Both the position numbers and the translations under genes were made by a program. A stretch of 64,000 nt of DNA from Oryzias latipes (Eukaryota; Chordata; Actinopteri; Beloniformes; Adrianichthyidae). Below are positions 1 to 13,000 of this stretch, in pieces; within the stretch, counting starts at the first letter, position 1; each line of letters begins with the position of its first letter. The notes beneath the pieces are model-generated. The model did no database searches. It was not told the DNA's origin and saw nothing but the letters and a program-made list of their open reading frames with translations. Where the stretch lies: NCBI RefSeq assembly GCF_002234675.1, contig NC_019867.2, positions 19,624,184 to 19,688,183 of the forward strand. Reading direction: 5' to 3'.

Positions 1-2864
1 TTTGTGCCCTTAAATGCTAATAAAATGCTCATTTGGGGCCACAAAATACTTATCTGTTCCCACAAAATACTAATTTGTGACAACAAATTATTGATTTGAA
101 ATAACGTTTTTTTTTTTTGTTTTATGTCATGTCCAAGGTTCCGTATAACACCACTACTAAAATGAGACGAAGTGGGCAAATTTTTGGTTACATCTTCTTA
201 TTAAGATGTCAGCCTTTATCATGAAATGATCTTTGGTGTGTGTACCCACATTTTCTTTGTTTTATTTTATATTATTTCTGAATTTATTGTATTTTGGGGT
301 AGCCTTGCTTCTCTCTGGCATCTTTTTTTCATGCCTTAACATTCTATTGCAAATATTTATACATGGAATGAATCAAATTACATCCCTCTTATATGCCCCT
401 TATTTATATTAAAGTGAATGCTCTAGTTGATAAATGTAATCAATTCTCTGAGAATTCTTGCTCCAGTTTAAATTCTGTTGTAAGCTGATCTTCAGGCTGC
501 ATCCCTTCACAATAAAATATTCCCTTTTGAAGCAACAAACATCATGCTGATGATTTTATGAGTAGTTTTCTACATTAGCCCTCTAGTGCTGCTGATGTGT
601 GAAATGCTACTCCTCCTGAGAGACACTTTGCCAATTTACTTTACATTCATTACTGATTTTCTCAAAAGCAAAGGAGAGCATGGGTTTGAAAGATGAGTGT
701 TCGCCTGTCTTCGCATGTATCAGCTGCTTCTTAGGCCGTGTAAATTATGCAGCCAAATAAATATTTTCTTTATTTGAGTTGTTTTTCATTAACGCTTGAA
801 TCTAAAGCTTGTTGTCAGCTCTTTTCAAGTGCAGCCCATTTAAATTCTACTCTAAGAGTTAATCTTAACTCTCTATATTTGTCTGTAAACAGCAGCTGTA
901 GCATCACTTTGTAGCCTGTGGCAGGGACAGTTTCACAGTCTGTGCCATTTTTTCTATTCATTTCTTGAAGCATGCTCAACAAATTAAGCCAGGCTTCAAG
1001 TGGAAGAAAAAGAAAATGAAAAGTTTTTTTTTTTTTTATTCAATTGCTGTTGCAAACAGAAACTACCCACTTTAATAAAAATACATATTTTTTTCTACTT
1101 GCAAAGTATACCAACATAAAGCATTTTCCCTCAACCAGTAAATTATACCTTCATTTCAAAGTTCCATTTGCATAAATACTATTGTGTTTTGCGCGAAGGA
1201 TGTGGGCGTTTTCACTGGAAAGCAAACACATAAAAGCTGCTCTCCCAGAGCTTTCTTTTTTTTTTTTAATTGCAATTACCTCAGGGCACTATTTACATTC
1301 CTTTTTGTTTACGGCTGTGTCACTGATAGAAGACGCAGGAGAACATGCAGCACATTTGAAGGCATCCCACACATATTTATCAGAAAAATTAAGCCCACAC
1401 ATCCAGACACATGTCAGTGCAGCATGGGACTCCTACTCTTCTTTTAGGTAGCTGATAATCATTTGCATTCAGAACAGAGCAAAACCTACAGCAGAATCCT
1501 CTGAAGCAACAAAGAGAATCCAGTTCCCCTTTTTCATCCATCATTCCTTTAGTGAAACATGCAAAAACTGCTTTCTTCTGAAAGGGATTCTGCACAGTTG
1601 CTGTGTTGTGATCACAATTCACAAATTATCAACAGAAGCGAATCATAAAATGCCCTTGCAATGTCTTTCACTGCTGTGATTTGCCGTTCTGAAACATGTT
1701 TACAATCTGGAGAGAGCATCATTTCAGGCTGAGCGCTGATCATTGCCATGGCTGACAATATGGGATCGCCACATTATTTGTCTTCATTTGCAGAGAAAAA
1801 AAAATCCAGGAAGGCAGGAAAGACATTATCAGCAGGGTTTACAGATGTCCTTATATGACAACTTATAGAGTGAGATAAACAAACACAATAATGGCAGAGA
1901 AATGCGGATAAAATAGATGTCACAAGGCTGTTTAGTGCTATTTTTACACACAGCTGTAAGTTTGAGTCATCTGGTCCATCGCTTTGGCAGCTTTATAAAT
2001 AGTCCCATGCCTACCTTTGCATGTAGCTTCAATGACATGCTTTATTGAAGACATTCTAGATGTCATTATTTAAAAACCTGTTTTTTGTGTGCACTCAAAA
2101 TAACACACCAGTGTCAGTGAAAATCCTTTGAATGGCAGACAACATTTCAGATAAACACCCAAATATAGGGATTGTAACAGATGGACAGAGGAGCAGAGGA
2201 TCCTATTATTTACAAACTAAATCTATTTTATACAAGTACATCTCTAATAGTGGCCGAGCCTTGCAGCAAAAATCATATTCAGGTATGGAAAAGGGTGAGT
2301 CAAAAACCTTTTTCTACTGTGCAATCCCTACAAATGACTTTAAAGGATGTCAAAGAGAAAGCTAGTATCAAAAACTGTTTTTTTTTTTTCCCTTTTTCCG
2401 AAACTGCAGCCAAAGGAGAATTTCCTGAGGCGTAATCTGCTGTGCCCACTCGAGTATCCCATATGGCTAGTTATATATAATTTAGGACATCATAAATATA
2501 CAATCGCTGCCCTCCTCTGAGCGAACAGACGTGGGGATCAGTATCCAACAACACTTATTCCGGTCTGTTGTGCTCGTTAAATCTCACATGGCTATGAGGC
2601 TTTGCTGCAGCAGAGATGCAGTCTAATGCCTCTGACAACAACTTGGTAATTCAGACTGACAATGGACAGATATCTGGCGGACAGACCAATGCTAGATGAA
2701 ACTTGAGTCCTGGAGATAAAGTGTATCCCCTCAGGAAAAAGTGGGGAAAGAGGAGCAGAGACAGAAGAAGATGAAAGAACTTTAAATGCTGGAAAAGATG
2801 CAGACCTATTTTTTATGTGACAAAGCAAAATGGAATTTTAATCCACAAGAATTTTAAAAGAATT
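1..2864. other. intergenic sequence without a recognised gene
   Basis: AT-rich, high-complexity DNA. Positions 1-100 contain degenerate CACAAAATACTAATTTGTG-type units like those of the array at 38440-38910. Open frames here are short and unlike any protein family I know. The stretch about 1600-1760 looks low in repeats and might be conserved non-coding DNA (inference only). Confidence 0.5.
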
Positions 2865-3150
2865 TTAACCCTTATATGGTGTTCGGGTCTGTGGGACCCG
2901 TTTTCATTTTTTATTAAAAGAAAGATGAAACAAATAATTAACTTTTCAAACTCAGACTCACTGGCCTTGGCTCAATTTCTGTGAAGAACATATATCAGAA
3001 TACATTTTTAATGACCACACACCGTATACCCCCCCAACACATTTCTATTACATATAAGATGTTCGGGTCCACTGGACCCGGGGCTAATAGAAGTGTGGAA
3101 ATTGGTGTTTTGTGTACCTACACTCTGTCCTCCACCTGTCTGGGCCTGCT

Positions 3151-3191
3151 GTGTGTGTGTGTGTGTGTGTGTGTGGGTGTGTGTGTGTGTG
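3151..3191. repeat. (GT)n microsatellite
   Basis: Mostly alternating GT with one GGGT interruption, inside the piggyBac remnant. Confidence 0.95.
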
Positions 3192-3450
3192 AGTGACCAG
3201 TGACAAAGAGAGAGAGAGTTTTACTGTAAATGTGAGTTCTGTGTTTCTGCACCTGCGGTTCCCGCACAAGGTTGCAACATCGATGCAAAATTCAAGCATC
3301 AACTCTTTTCGCTCTCGTTCTCCCGCACATTTGACCATTTGACTTTCCTCCGGGAATTTTTAATTTCTTACTCTTTATCTGCTACAAATTGGAGGTGGGA
3401 CACTATAAATATAGCTTTGCCAGTGTGCTTTCTTATCAGAACTGATCAAG

Positions 3451-4020
3451 ATGGCCAAAAGACTTTCTGCGCAGAGGGCCCTGGAATTGATTTTAGCAGA
3501 GAGAGCAGTTTTTGATGATGATGTAGAGGGAGAGGATTCAAAAGAGGTTTTAGAATTAGAGGATCACATTTCTGAAAATTCAGAGTCTGACAGTGACTCT
3601 GAAGAAGATGATGAGATTGAACATCAGCCAGTTCCAAAACAAAACCGTCAGCACCCAGCCACAGGACCAGAACAAGACAGTCGCTGCCCCTTTCAGCAGT
3701 ATATACCATCTAAATCTGCAAAATATGGTATAAAGATCTGGGCTGCCTGTGATGCCACTTCCTCATATGCTTGGAAATTTACAAGTCTACACAGGGAAAC
3801 CTGATGGAGGAGCCCCTAAGAAAAACCAAGGAATGAGAGTTGTCCTGGACATGTCTCAGGGACTCAGTGGACACAACATCATTGCGACAATTTTTTTACC
3901 TCGCACAAGCTGGGACAGGAGCTCCTAAAGAGGAGGCTGACCATGGTGGGAACAATACGGATAAACAAGTCAGAAGTTTTGAAAACCCTTGCTTCACTTG
4001 AGAATGTGTTTCCACTCATA
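3451..4020 (+). pseudogene. piggyBac transposase remnant (PGBD-like), internally deleted and frameshifted
   Basis: The frame opens MAKRLSAQRALELILAER with an acidic Ser/Glu/Asp-rich segment, the usual piggyBac N-terminus. It then jumps directly to a YIPSKSAKYGIKIWAACDA segment that belongs much further into the catalytic region, so several hundred codons are missing. The frame shifts after SSYAWKF and stops at 3804. Further downstream other frames encode recognisable pieces (YTGKPDGGAP-like, LGQELLKRRLTMVGTIR). Catalytic Asp residues lie partly in the missing segment, so it cannot be active. Confidence 0.85.
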
Positions 4021-4231
4021 TCCTGATTTTAATTGATTTTCTAACAGGTAAAGGTAAAGGGCAAATATTATTAATATACTGCTTGTAATTGGATGAAGTA
4101 AACATCTGTCGAGTATTTTAACATCAAAGTGTTTGATTGTGATGCATTAAAAACCACAACATGCAACGGGGTCCACCAGACCCACGAACACTGGCTGAGT
4201 AACAACAATATGAACACCACACAAGGGTTAA

Positions 4232-5216
4232 AGAAAGAATGAACATTTTACGCCACTAAAAAGATTTTTTACATTTTTTTTTACTGAAATATATCTTCTT
4301 TGCTATAAATAGATTATCGTAACAATTAAGTCCACGGAGTTAGAACGAACAGCAATGTGGTCATGTGGTATTTTCTTTTATATTTCTTATTTTATCTGGT
4401 TAAAACATTTTTAACACTTATTAATTGTGTGTCCTTTTTTATGACTAAGGCATTTTTATCCGGCAACAACTTAATTTTATGTATTTGTATGTATTATCTA
4501 TTATTTTGATTCAAGTTTTACCACGATAAATTGTTGTTTTAATGCCTGAGTGTTGCATGGACCAGGGAGCACTTTTTGAATTTCATTGTGCTAGAGACAA
4601 TGACAACAAGGTGTATTTCAAGCTAAATCTAAATGTTGACTAATTTTAACCCATAAATTATAGCAATTCCTGACTATTTCTACTACTTTTAGTCAAAAAC
4701 TTGCCTAAAAACCTGCCCACTTGTTACACAGTTATCTTCAATAGGTTATCTCCTATTGGCATTTTGTTGATAATGAGAGGGACATGTCTGCCCTCTAACG
4801 GCTAAAATGGGTAACAACATTTTGAGATTTAGACAGATACACATTTGATCTTGCTTTGATTACCCCCACTATTATACATTTGTGGTGAGGTTTTATTTTA
4901 AGCATTGTATTGATTTGCAAAATATAAAAAAGTATTGTATTTTAGTTTTTTGCTTTCTAGTTAGGCTGTTATAAAGCAAAAAATTCCAAAAATTATTCAT
5001 TGTACATGCAAAAGAGGTCAACCAATGAGTGTTTTTCTTTCAGTCTACAATGAGGAAAAAAAGGCCAATAACATGTGACGACCATCAACTTTACCCTGCC
5101 CTTTTGTTTGCTTAAACGGCTGTTTCTCATAGCCCCCTGTGCTGGGCTCTGTCCTGTATGAGCAAGTGAGGATTTCATTAAAACAAAACAAACTCACAAA
5201 CAGATAGTGGGCAGCC
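4232..5216. other. sequence between the piggyBac remnant and adamts13
   Basis: AT-rich, with no gene recognised. The last part should contain the adamts13 promoter and 5' UTR, but no TATA or CpG cluster stands out. Confidence 0.4.
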
Positions 5217-7034
5217 ATGGTTTTGATGGCTCCACTGTGTTTTCTGCTGCTGTGGCCTGGATTCAATGCTCTCAGGGGGACTCTACTAGACGAGGTAGGT
5301 GGAAACTTACTGGCAGAAAGGAGGTCTGGGACAGCAGAATGTGCCGTTAGGTTGACAAAGTGCACTGAACTCTTCAACTGTAAAAAGTTGGTCATCAAGA
5401 AACCACATCAAGAATCTTTTATTATGTGATATATCCTTATTATTTGCATTACAAAGTCAGGTCATTTAAGTATCAAGTACACCTTTTGAAGTCACTTTAA
5501 GTAGTTATGGTATATGATTTTTTTTTTTTTTTTTTTTTTTTAAAATCCTTTTTAAGTGGTTCTACTTTTTTCAAATTTTATTAATGCTTTTATTTCCCCT
5601 GACTTTATTTTTTTAAATTAATCATGAGTGTTCCAGCAGAAGTGGGTTTGCCAATCGCTTTGGCTAATTACAATGACAGAAATGAAACGGATCCCCCTTT
5701 AGCATTGATGTAATTCAGAGTTTAATGGGAATGAAATTTGTGGTTTTGGAATAAATCCTTGGAATTTTGTGGTTTGTGTTCAAAGGAGTTTCCTATGTTT
5801 TTTTTTATTGTTTTTTTTTACAGTATTTTGACCTTGTATTTGACTTGTTTGTGCATTTATACATTTTTATGTTGTCTTTGCATGTTTGCTCTTTTGCTAT
5901 AAAGCATAAAACTGTTTCATCTCAATTTATTGTGATTTTTGCAGTTAAAAAATTGATAACATTTACCACATGGAATTGAGATTTCGGACAGTTTCAGGTT
6001 TGTTGTGTAATTATTGTGTAATACAATGAAAAAGAAATCTGCAAAAAAGAAGCTGGGGTTGTACTTTTTAAATAAATGAATGAAGGAAATTGTAAAGTAG
6101 AAAAAGAGCTTGCCAGCACTATGTATAGTTCCTGCTTTGGTTAGTTTTAGATGTTGGCCAACATCAGGCTTCTCCATGCTTATACACAGAACAAACATCA
6201 CTCATTTCATATTAAGTGGTCAAATTGTGTTAGATTGAGAACTTTCTTAGTATTTTTATCTGACTTTATTAATAGCCATTCAAAATCAGTAGATGTTTTC
6301 TTGTGTTCATTGATTGCAGGTAGAGTCTGTCATTTGTATTGTATTGTATTGTATTGGGATATTTTAAGTTTGGAATACAGAAAGAACAAATTGAGGTTCA
6401 GTTTAAAACCAAATGACTAAGAGAACAAACTAGATTATGGCGTAATGTGAAAATTAGATTGTTCACAGTCACATGTTCCATTCTTGTGTCATAGACCAAC
6501 TACTAGCAGTAATATGGGGTTCAGCGTCTTACCCAAAGACAAATAAGCAGGCAAAGCAGAATCTAAAACCGGCAACCTCCTGATCACAGGTTTACCTTTG
6601 CACTACAGCCTCCCCAAATGCATTTTGAAATGCATTTGACAAATAGGTGATAATCTCTGAATTTAAAGGTAAAAAGGCTGAGAGAACACCAGCTCACTTG
6701 CCATCTAACTGGATAGCTTTCTGTTTTTGTTATTTATCTAAAGCAGATGTTGCAGAATGAACATCCACGAATGAATTCCCCCTATTTTGCAAGTGAAAAT
6801 CCATTTTGAGAAGACTGTTTTGACAGAAAAAGCTACTATTTTAGCACTATGACCTAATGATAAATCTGACTATGGGAGTTTCACCTGTAATACCTATAGT
6901 AGACATGTATACAGTACAAGCGGACACTTTGGCTACCACTAGCTATTTAGTGTTCTTTTTCTTTCAGAAACCTCTTATTCTTTCTACCAGCCCAAAACAT
7001 GTTTCTTCCTCAAGTTCTTCTTCTGAAACTTCAG
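5217..7034 (+). CDS. adamts13: adamts13 exons 1-2: signal peptide and propeptide
   Basis: Exon 1 (5217-5294) encodes 26 residues with a hydrophobic core typical of a signal peptide and ends at a GTAGGT donor. Exon 2 (6968-7034) is serine-rich (seven consecutive Ser, residues 39-45) and completes a short propeptide. The cleavage candidate is RLHR (residues 52-55) at the start of exon 3, a minimal RxxR furin motif in place of the RQRR of the human protein. Exon 1 is assigned from position, signal-peptide character and phase, because propeptides diverge quickly; an alternative first exon cannot be excluded. Confidence 0.75.
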
Positions 7035-10000
7035 GTATGTGCATGAAGCAAACACAGACACATTTCTGTGTTCTTTTAAAAAATGAAATGAAGATCAATT
7101 CTATTAAAAATAAAAATTAGGGCTTGTAAGGTGTTCACCTTTCCTAATGTACCTCCATCTTTTTCTTTTTTCTCACAGGGGGTTTCCGTCTGCATCGCTC
7201 TGCTGTGATGCCTGATATCACACATCTGGAGCTTTTGGTGGTGGTGGGGCCCGACGTGCAGCAGTTTCACAAGCAAGATACAGAGAGATACATCCTCACC
7301 AACCTTAATATTGTAAGTCTGAGCACAGACAGACAGAAAACACGTGTTTTTATCACATAGTGTTAAAGGAGGTAGAGTAAAGGTCAAATGATGCTGAACA
7401 TTTGAAGTCTATTAGAAGGAGAAGAATTTGTTTACGCAATTCATGATGTCAAATTTTCCTTACCATCTATAGATCTCAAGTCTAACTCCTCTAATTCAGG
7501 AGTCTGCAACCTTCAACATTTAAAAAACCCATTCGGGTCAATTTCTCATTGACAACAACCCAGTAAGAACCACAAAATCTTAATTCAGCATTTAGAAAAA
7601 TAAGACACAAATTTGTATTAAAGTTAATGTTACTAATATGATAAATATAATTAAACTTTTTTTTTTGCATAGTTAAAACAGAAACAGATTTTTTTTTTTC
7701 AAATATGAACTAGTTCATGTTTAAAGGAAGTTCATGTGAGTTTCTTTAAAAAAAAAAAAAGACACCCTGTACCATCTCAATCTAGACAACATAGTAGTAG
7801 TGTAATGTCAGCAGTGAAAAAAAACTATAGACAGTTTATTTTATTGTTGTTGGTGGATTTCTGCCAGAAATTCCTAAATCTAACAAACTAAAATCCAATC
7901 TGAGCTAATCAAATGACTCCAGCTGGATTTTTTTAGACCAGCTGGGGTACTTTAAATCCCTGAATTTTATTTAATAATAGACAGTCCACCTTAAAATCTG
8001 ATGTGCCTTAAGTAGGAATTCTGGCTGTGTGCTTACTGACCTGAAGTTTTTCGTGGAACACGAGGCTCAAAAATCTGTCAAAATCTTTAAATTTGGCCCA
8101 CTGCGTGATGGATTGTTAGTGCATTGTGGGTAGTGTAGTCGGGAGCCTGGCTGGATTACTGTTATGTTGAATAAAGTTTGGCTTATCTGACTGTTTTGTT
8201 TTTTGTTTCACTTGAAGCCATATGCAGTCATGACAATTACATTTCCATCTCAAATTAAAACTATTTTATTATTTTTCAACCACAAAAGTGGGGGTCCCAG
8301 GGCCACTTGTGGCTCCAGAGCCACAGATTGCAGACCCGTAGTCTAAAGTGTAATAACAAACTTTTTATTCTAATTTTCTAACAGGCCTCTGAGCTGTTGA
8401 GAGATATAACTCTGGGTGCTAACATGAGGGTGCATCTGGTTCGCATGATCATCCTTTCAGAGCCAGAAGTGAGTTAAGGACTTTTATTTTGCCACAGAAA
8501 ACGCCTTGTAATAGCAAACTGCCTCTTAGTTTGTTCATTCTGCTTCTATGATTTCTACTCCACATGGCATCTCTGTGCTTTCTCTTCCAGCCTGAGATCC
8601 TAATGTCCAACAACATCACTTCTTCTCTCAAAAGTGTGTGTGACTGGGGCAGAAGGATCAACCCCTCCAATGACACAGACCCCCTACACGCTGATCTCCT
8701 GCTCTACATTACAAGGTATGACGGTTCCATGTATGCTGTGACTGTGCTGCAAGTTGACCTGTTGTGCTTTGTGTACACACAAACCGGGTAATGCTTTAAC
8801 ACAGGTATGATCTGGTGTTGCCCAATGGGAATAATCAGGTCAGAGGAGTAGCACAGCTGGGGGGAGCCTGCTCCAGTGAATGGAGCTGTGTGATCACAGA
8901 GGACACGGGCTTTGATCTGGGGATCACCATTGCTCACGAACTTGGCCACAGGTAAAACAAAAGTAGACTTCACCTGCTGGTAATGTGTATTATGCAGTTT
9001 AATATAGTCATTAAAGCATGCGTGCCCTTTAAATAATTATTTAATTTGGGGGTCGGAAGTTTTAAGACACTTTTCTAAACATTTTGAGGGAACATAATGT
9101 AGTTCAAATTATAGGGTAGTTGCTCTAGTGCTGCACTTTCCCATACATGCATTTCACATCAAGACTCGACAAACAGGACAGTATGTGCAAAAAAGAGGGC
9201 ATTCTTTCCTTTGTAGTTTACAGTGTTTACATTTTATTACAGATTAATAACAATAGATTCAATTTGTGTAAAATTAATCATGGAAAAATGATTCAAAGGT
9301 AAAAGCTTTTTTGTGTTATACATCTATTTGGGAAAAACGGAGGGAGATTTTTTTATGTAAATTGAAAATATCAAAGATAGCTGTTAACCTTTAAAGACCC
9401 ACTCAAATGAAAAATTGTGTTTAATCGGAATATCTTTAAAACGTCTACAGATTATTCATGCATTTCTAATGCAAGTATGTCTAAATATGTAAACTGTGTA
9501 AATTCCACATTGAATTGAATCAAATCGAGTGGATTGAAAGAAGCGAAACAAAATTGTTGATTAAATCGATCCAGGCTCTGGTGAGTTGAATTGAATTAGT
9601 CCTGGAAATGATTGGTGATACCCAGCCTCAATCTTTGCATTGGCAGTATAGTAGGGAAATATTTTTCCTTTTGGAGGATTGTTGTTTCTGACTCTTATTC
9701 TAATGAACAAACTGTACGTTTTTAAAAGTTTATCCTATATAACTCAAAATAGAATTGATACAATAATATCACAAACAAGCTTTTGAAATGATATTTTGAA
9801 TTCATATTTCCTTATGTGAGGTATTCTTTTTGTATGTTGTTACTCTACAATAACTTCCAGTTATCATATTTGTAAATCGTGTTTCCTTTCACTCAGTTTT
9901 GGAATTGACCACGACGGCGTGGGAAACACCTGCAGCAGGAGTGGCTTCATGATGGCCTCTGACGGAGGCTACAACAGCGTTGATTTGACCTGGTCTGCGT

Positions 10001-13000
10001 GTAGCCGACAGCAATTCCTCACATTTTTCAGGTGTTCAGAGCAGCTGTGCATGAAAATGCATTAAATGATCATCACGATTAAATGGCCATTCTGCCAACA
10101 GTGATACTTTCAATTTTCCTGTTAAATCTTAAAGCTGGTATGCACTGTCAGTGGGTTCTGAAGTATTGGTGTGCTTGAATCGTCTCTTGCTTTGTTTTTT
10201 TTTAAGTGACGGGAAAGCAGAATGCGTAAAAGATGTCCCTGCAATGGAGGGCTCCCTGCAGGACTGGAAGCCTGGCTTGTACTACGGCATTGATGACCAG
10301 TGCCGTATAGCTTTTGGCAGCTCTGCAAGAGCCTGCTCCTTCACTAATCCTGACCTGGTATGCCACCTGGCATATAAGAAATGCCCTCAGGGGACATCCC
10401 ATGTCAAAATATTAGTACGTATGTGGTTTCGTTGGTTCATTTGGGTTCATAGATGTGTTTTTGTTCTCTGTCAGCCAGCTTGTCGAGTTCTGTCCTGCCA
10501 TGTGAACCCTGATGATGACAGTTCGTGCAAACGCCTTCTAGTTCCTCTGCTGGATGGAACAGAGTGTGCTCTTAACCAGGTGCTGCTGCTTGTATGTTTA
10601 GTGAGTCTTTTCAGTGCAGGCACTATGACAGAGATGTATCAGTGACAAGTGCTCTGCTCCTCCAAACTTCTCTTGCAGTGGTGTCTGAAGGGCCGCTGCG
10701 TGTCTCCGGGGGATCTGGGCTCCTCTGCTGTGGTTCACGGCTCCTGGTCCAGCTGGTCGGACTTTTCGTCCTGCTCTCGGACATGTGGTGGGGGGGTCAC
10801 TCTGCGCACACGGCAGTGCAACAACCCACGGTGACAAACGTCTTGTAGGATCAAAACATTCTTATTTCTCACTTCTTTTATTTAAAGAAGCTTGTTCTCA
10901 TTTTTAGACCTGCTTTTGGAGGGGCTGATTGCAAAGGTCCAAACATTCAGGCTGAACTTTGTAACCAACAGGCAAGTTCTCACTGCTCATGTTTACTGTA
11001 GACCTCTAAATGCAACACAGATCAGTGCTATTAAGCCAGTGGATTTTTCTAAGTCAAAGGTTTTAATGATTTGTTATAGAATCACGTAAAGAGCCCAAAT
11101 TAGGGTTTTGATACATAGTTAGGCTTTTGTGTCTATGCAGAATAACGAAATAAAAGTTCTGTGTTTTGTTCCAGTGACCTAATTACATATTCAAAATGAC
11201 ATCTAGTTCTGTAGCACATTTCAACATTTCCTTTCTGTTTATTTTTTCTTTCAATTTGCATTTCCAACACAAACTTTAATTCTTTTCTGGTCTCACTTCC
11301 AGCCAATGTTCCTTTATTGGTAACTGAGGATGTACATTATATCATAAATGTTAGTTACTGAGAAGAACATTCCTTATTAATGATCATCAAAGAAAGTCAA
11401 CCTGCCCAATTTTATAAAAGCGTAAGAAAGATATGCTAAAGAGAAAATACATTTATTACCAAACTCACTTATTACCAAAATGGCTCTTTGTGGACTCTTC
11501 AACGGTTCAACATTGTCTTTCAGATAAATTAGTGACAAATTGTGCGTGGGAGGGGCAGCTACATTTACTTTAGCACCCCAGCAGGGAAGAGAGGTTGAGG
11601 AAATTCTAAAACTCTGATGCTTTGGCCCCTTTAAAAACAATGGCAAACATTACTTTTTAAGAAAGGTGTTAAGAGTAATTAACATACTTATAGAAGACAT
11701 ATATAAACATATACAAACATATATAGAAGAGGAGCTGCACAGTGGGGTGGTGGGAAGGACTCTCGCCTCACAGCAAGAAAGGTTCTGGTTTGAATCCCAG
11801 CATGTTGCATGTTCTCCTCATGCATGTGTGGATTTTCTCCGGCAACTCTGGCTTTCAAATATGGTCAGCAAAATATAAAGTTTAAATAAGAGAACTGACA
11901 GCTTCCACAGCTCATTTTAATAAAGCTCAGGCTTGTCAGTTGGAGCTGTGAAGCATGGATGGAGTTAAAGGATGTGTCAAACTCCATTTTGTCTTGGAAA
12001 GAGATGATCCCGTGTGCTCTCTCAAATGACACTGAAAAAGTAAGAAAGTGGATAAAAATCAAGTTAATAAAGACAGATTCTTTACAAAACCTGTCAGTCA
12101 AATATTGAATCGTCTGTGTTTAACATGTACATCTATTTTAGAAAAAATAATTGTCTGCACACCACAGCAAGATTTTTAGGAAATATCAGTGCAGCATCCC
12201 CAAACAGAGCTGCCACTTTTTTGGGAAGAAATCAAAAAACCAAATCTGCAATAGGAGATTTTTTTATTGTTAATTACGTCCAAAATCTATTTTTGAGCAA
12301 AGTGATGGAACTTGCAGGTTTAAAAAAAAGAATAAACATGTTTGTTATTTAAAGGAAAATGTTCATTAGAGCAGTTTATGTTTTACTTAATTTTCATTAT
12401 GAGTTTTTGTTAAAATAAGGAATGCATACGTCATCACATTTTAAGAAATGGGTATTAAAAAAGGGCAAACTACTTTTGGTACAAAGTACTTCTTATTATT
12501 CTGAAGTACTAACTTTATCAACAATTTGTTGAAAGGAAATAACAAGATTATGTACATTTCAAAAACTTTTAAGGGATCTATTGTGCCATATTAAAAATGT
12601 AGACTTTTACATGAAACTTTGATGTTTATTTTTATTTGTTTTTTGTGATTTTTAATTTTTGTAAACCATAAGGATTTTGACTAAGTCTCTTATACATGGC
12701 TTAAATGTCTGCTAAAACCTGAAAATCCTTCTTAGCCTGTGGTCATGTCTATTGTTATCCACAGTTAGAAAATAAATAGGAATAAACCTTTGTTCCTTTT
12801 TTTCTAAACTAAAGCTTTTGCATTAGAATAATATTCTACTGAGTCATGTTTACCAAGTCATGCATGTAATCATCTGCTGATAGGTGCGGTGCAGAGCTAA
12901 GAGCCTTTGACCTCTGATCAGAAGATTTCTGGTTCAGCTCTGCTTTGCCCACCCGAGTTCTGAAGTTTCCTTGGGCAACCTTTTAGGTTGGCTTTAGTGT

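Larger units (their letters stand above)
2869..4227 (+). mobile_element. decayed piggyBac transposon flanked by TTAA
   Basis: Terminal inverted repeats CCCTTATATGGTGTTC (2869-2884) and its near-complement at 4212-4227 (CCCTTGTGTGGTGTTC on the other strand) match at 14 of 16 positions and are flanked by TTAA at 2865-2868 and 4228-4231, the piggyBac target-site duplication. A subterminal GGGTC...GACCC palindrome lies inside the left end, and a related one inside the right. About 1.36 kb, roughly half an autonomous element, with a broken transposase inside. Confidence 0.9.

Noticed and set aside
3084..3338. Minus-strand frame across the (GT)n microsatellite
   Set aside because: HTHTHT-type translation of a microsatellite, not a gene.
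10151..10645. 164-codon frame spanning adamts13 exons 8 and 9
   Set aside because: It reads through the intron at 10358-10474. Exon borders by phase and family alignment explain the true coding parts.
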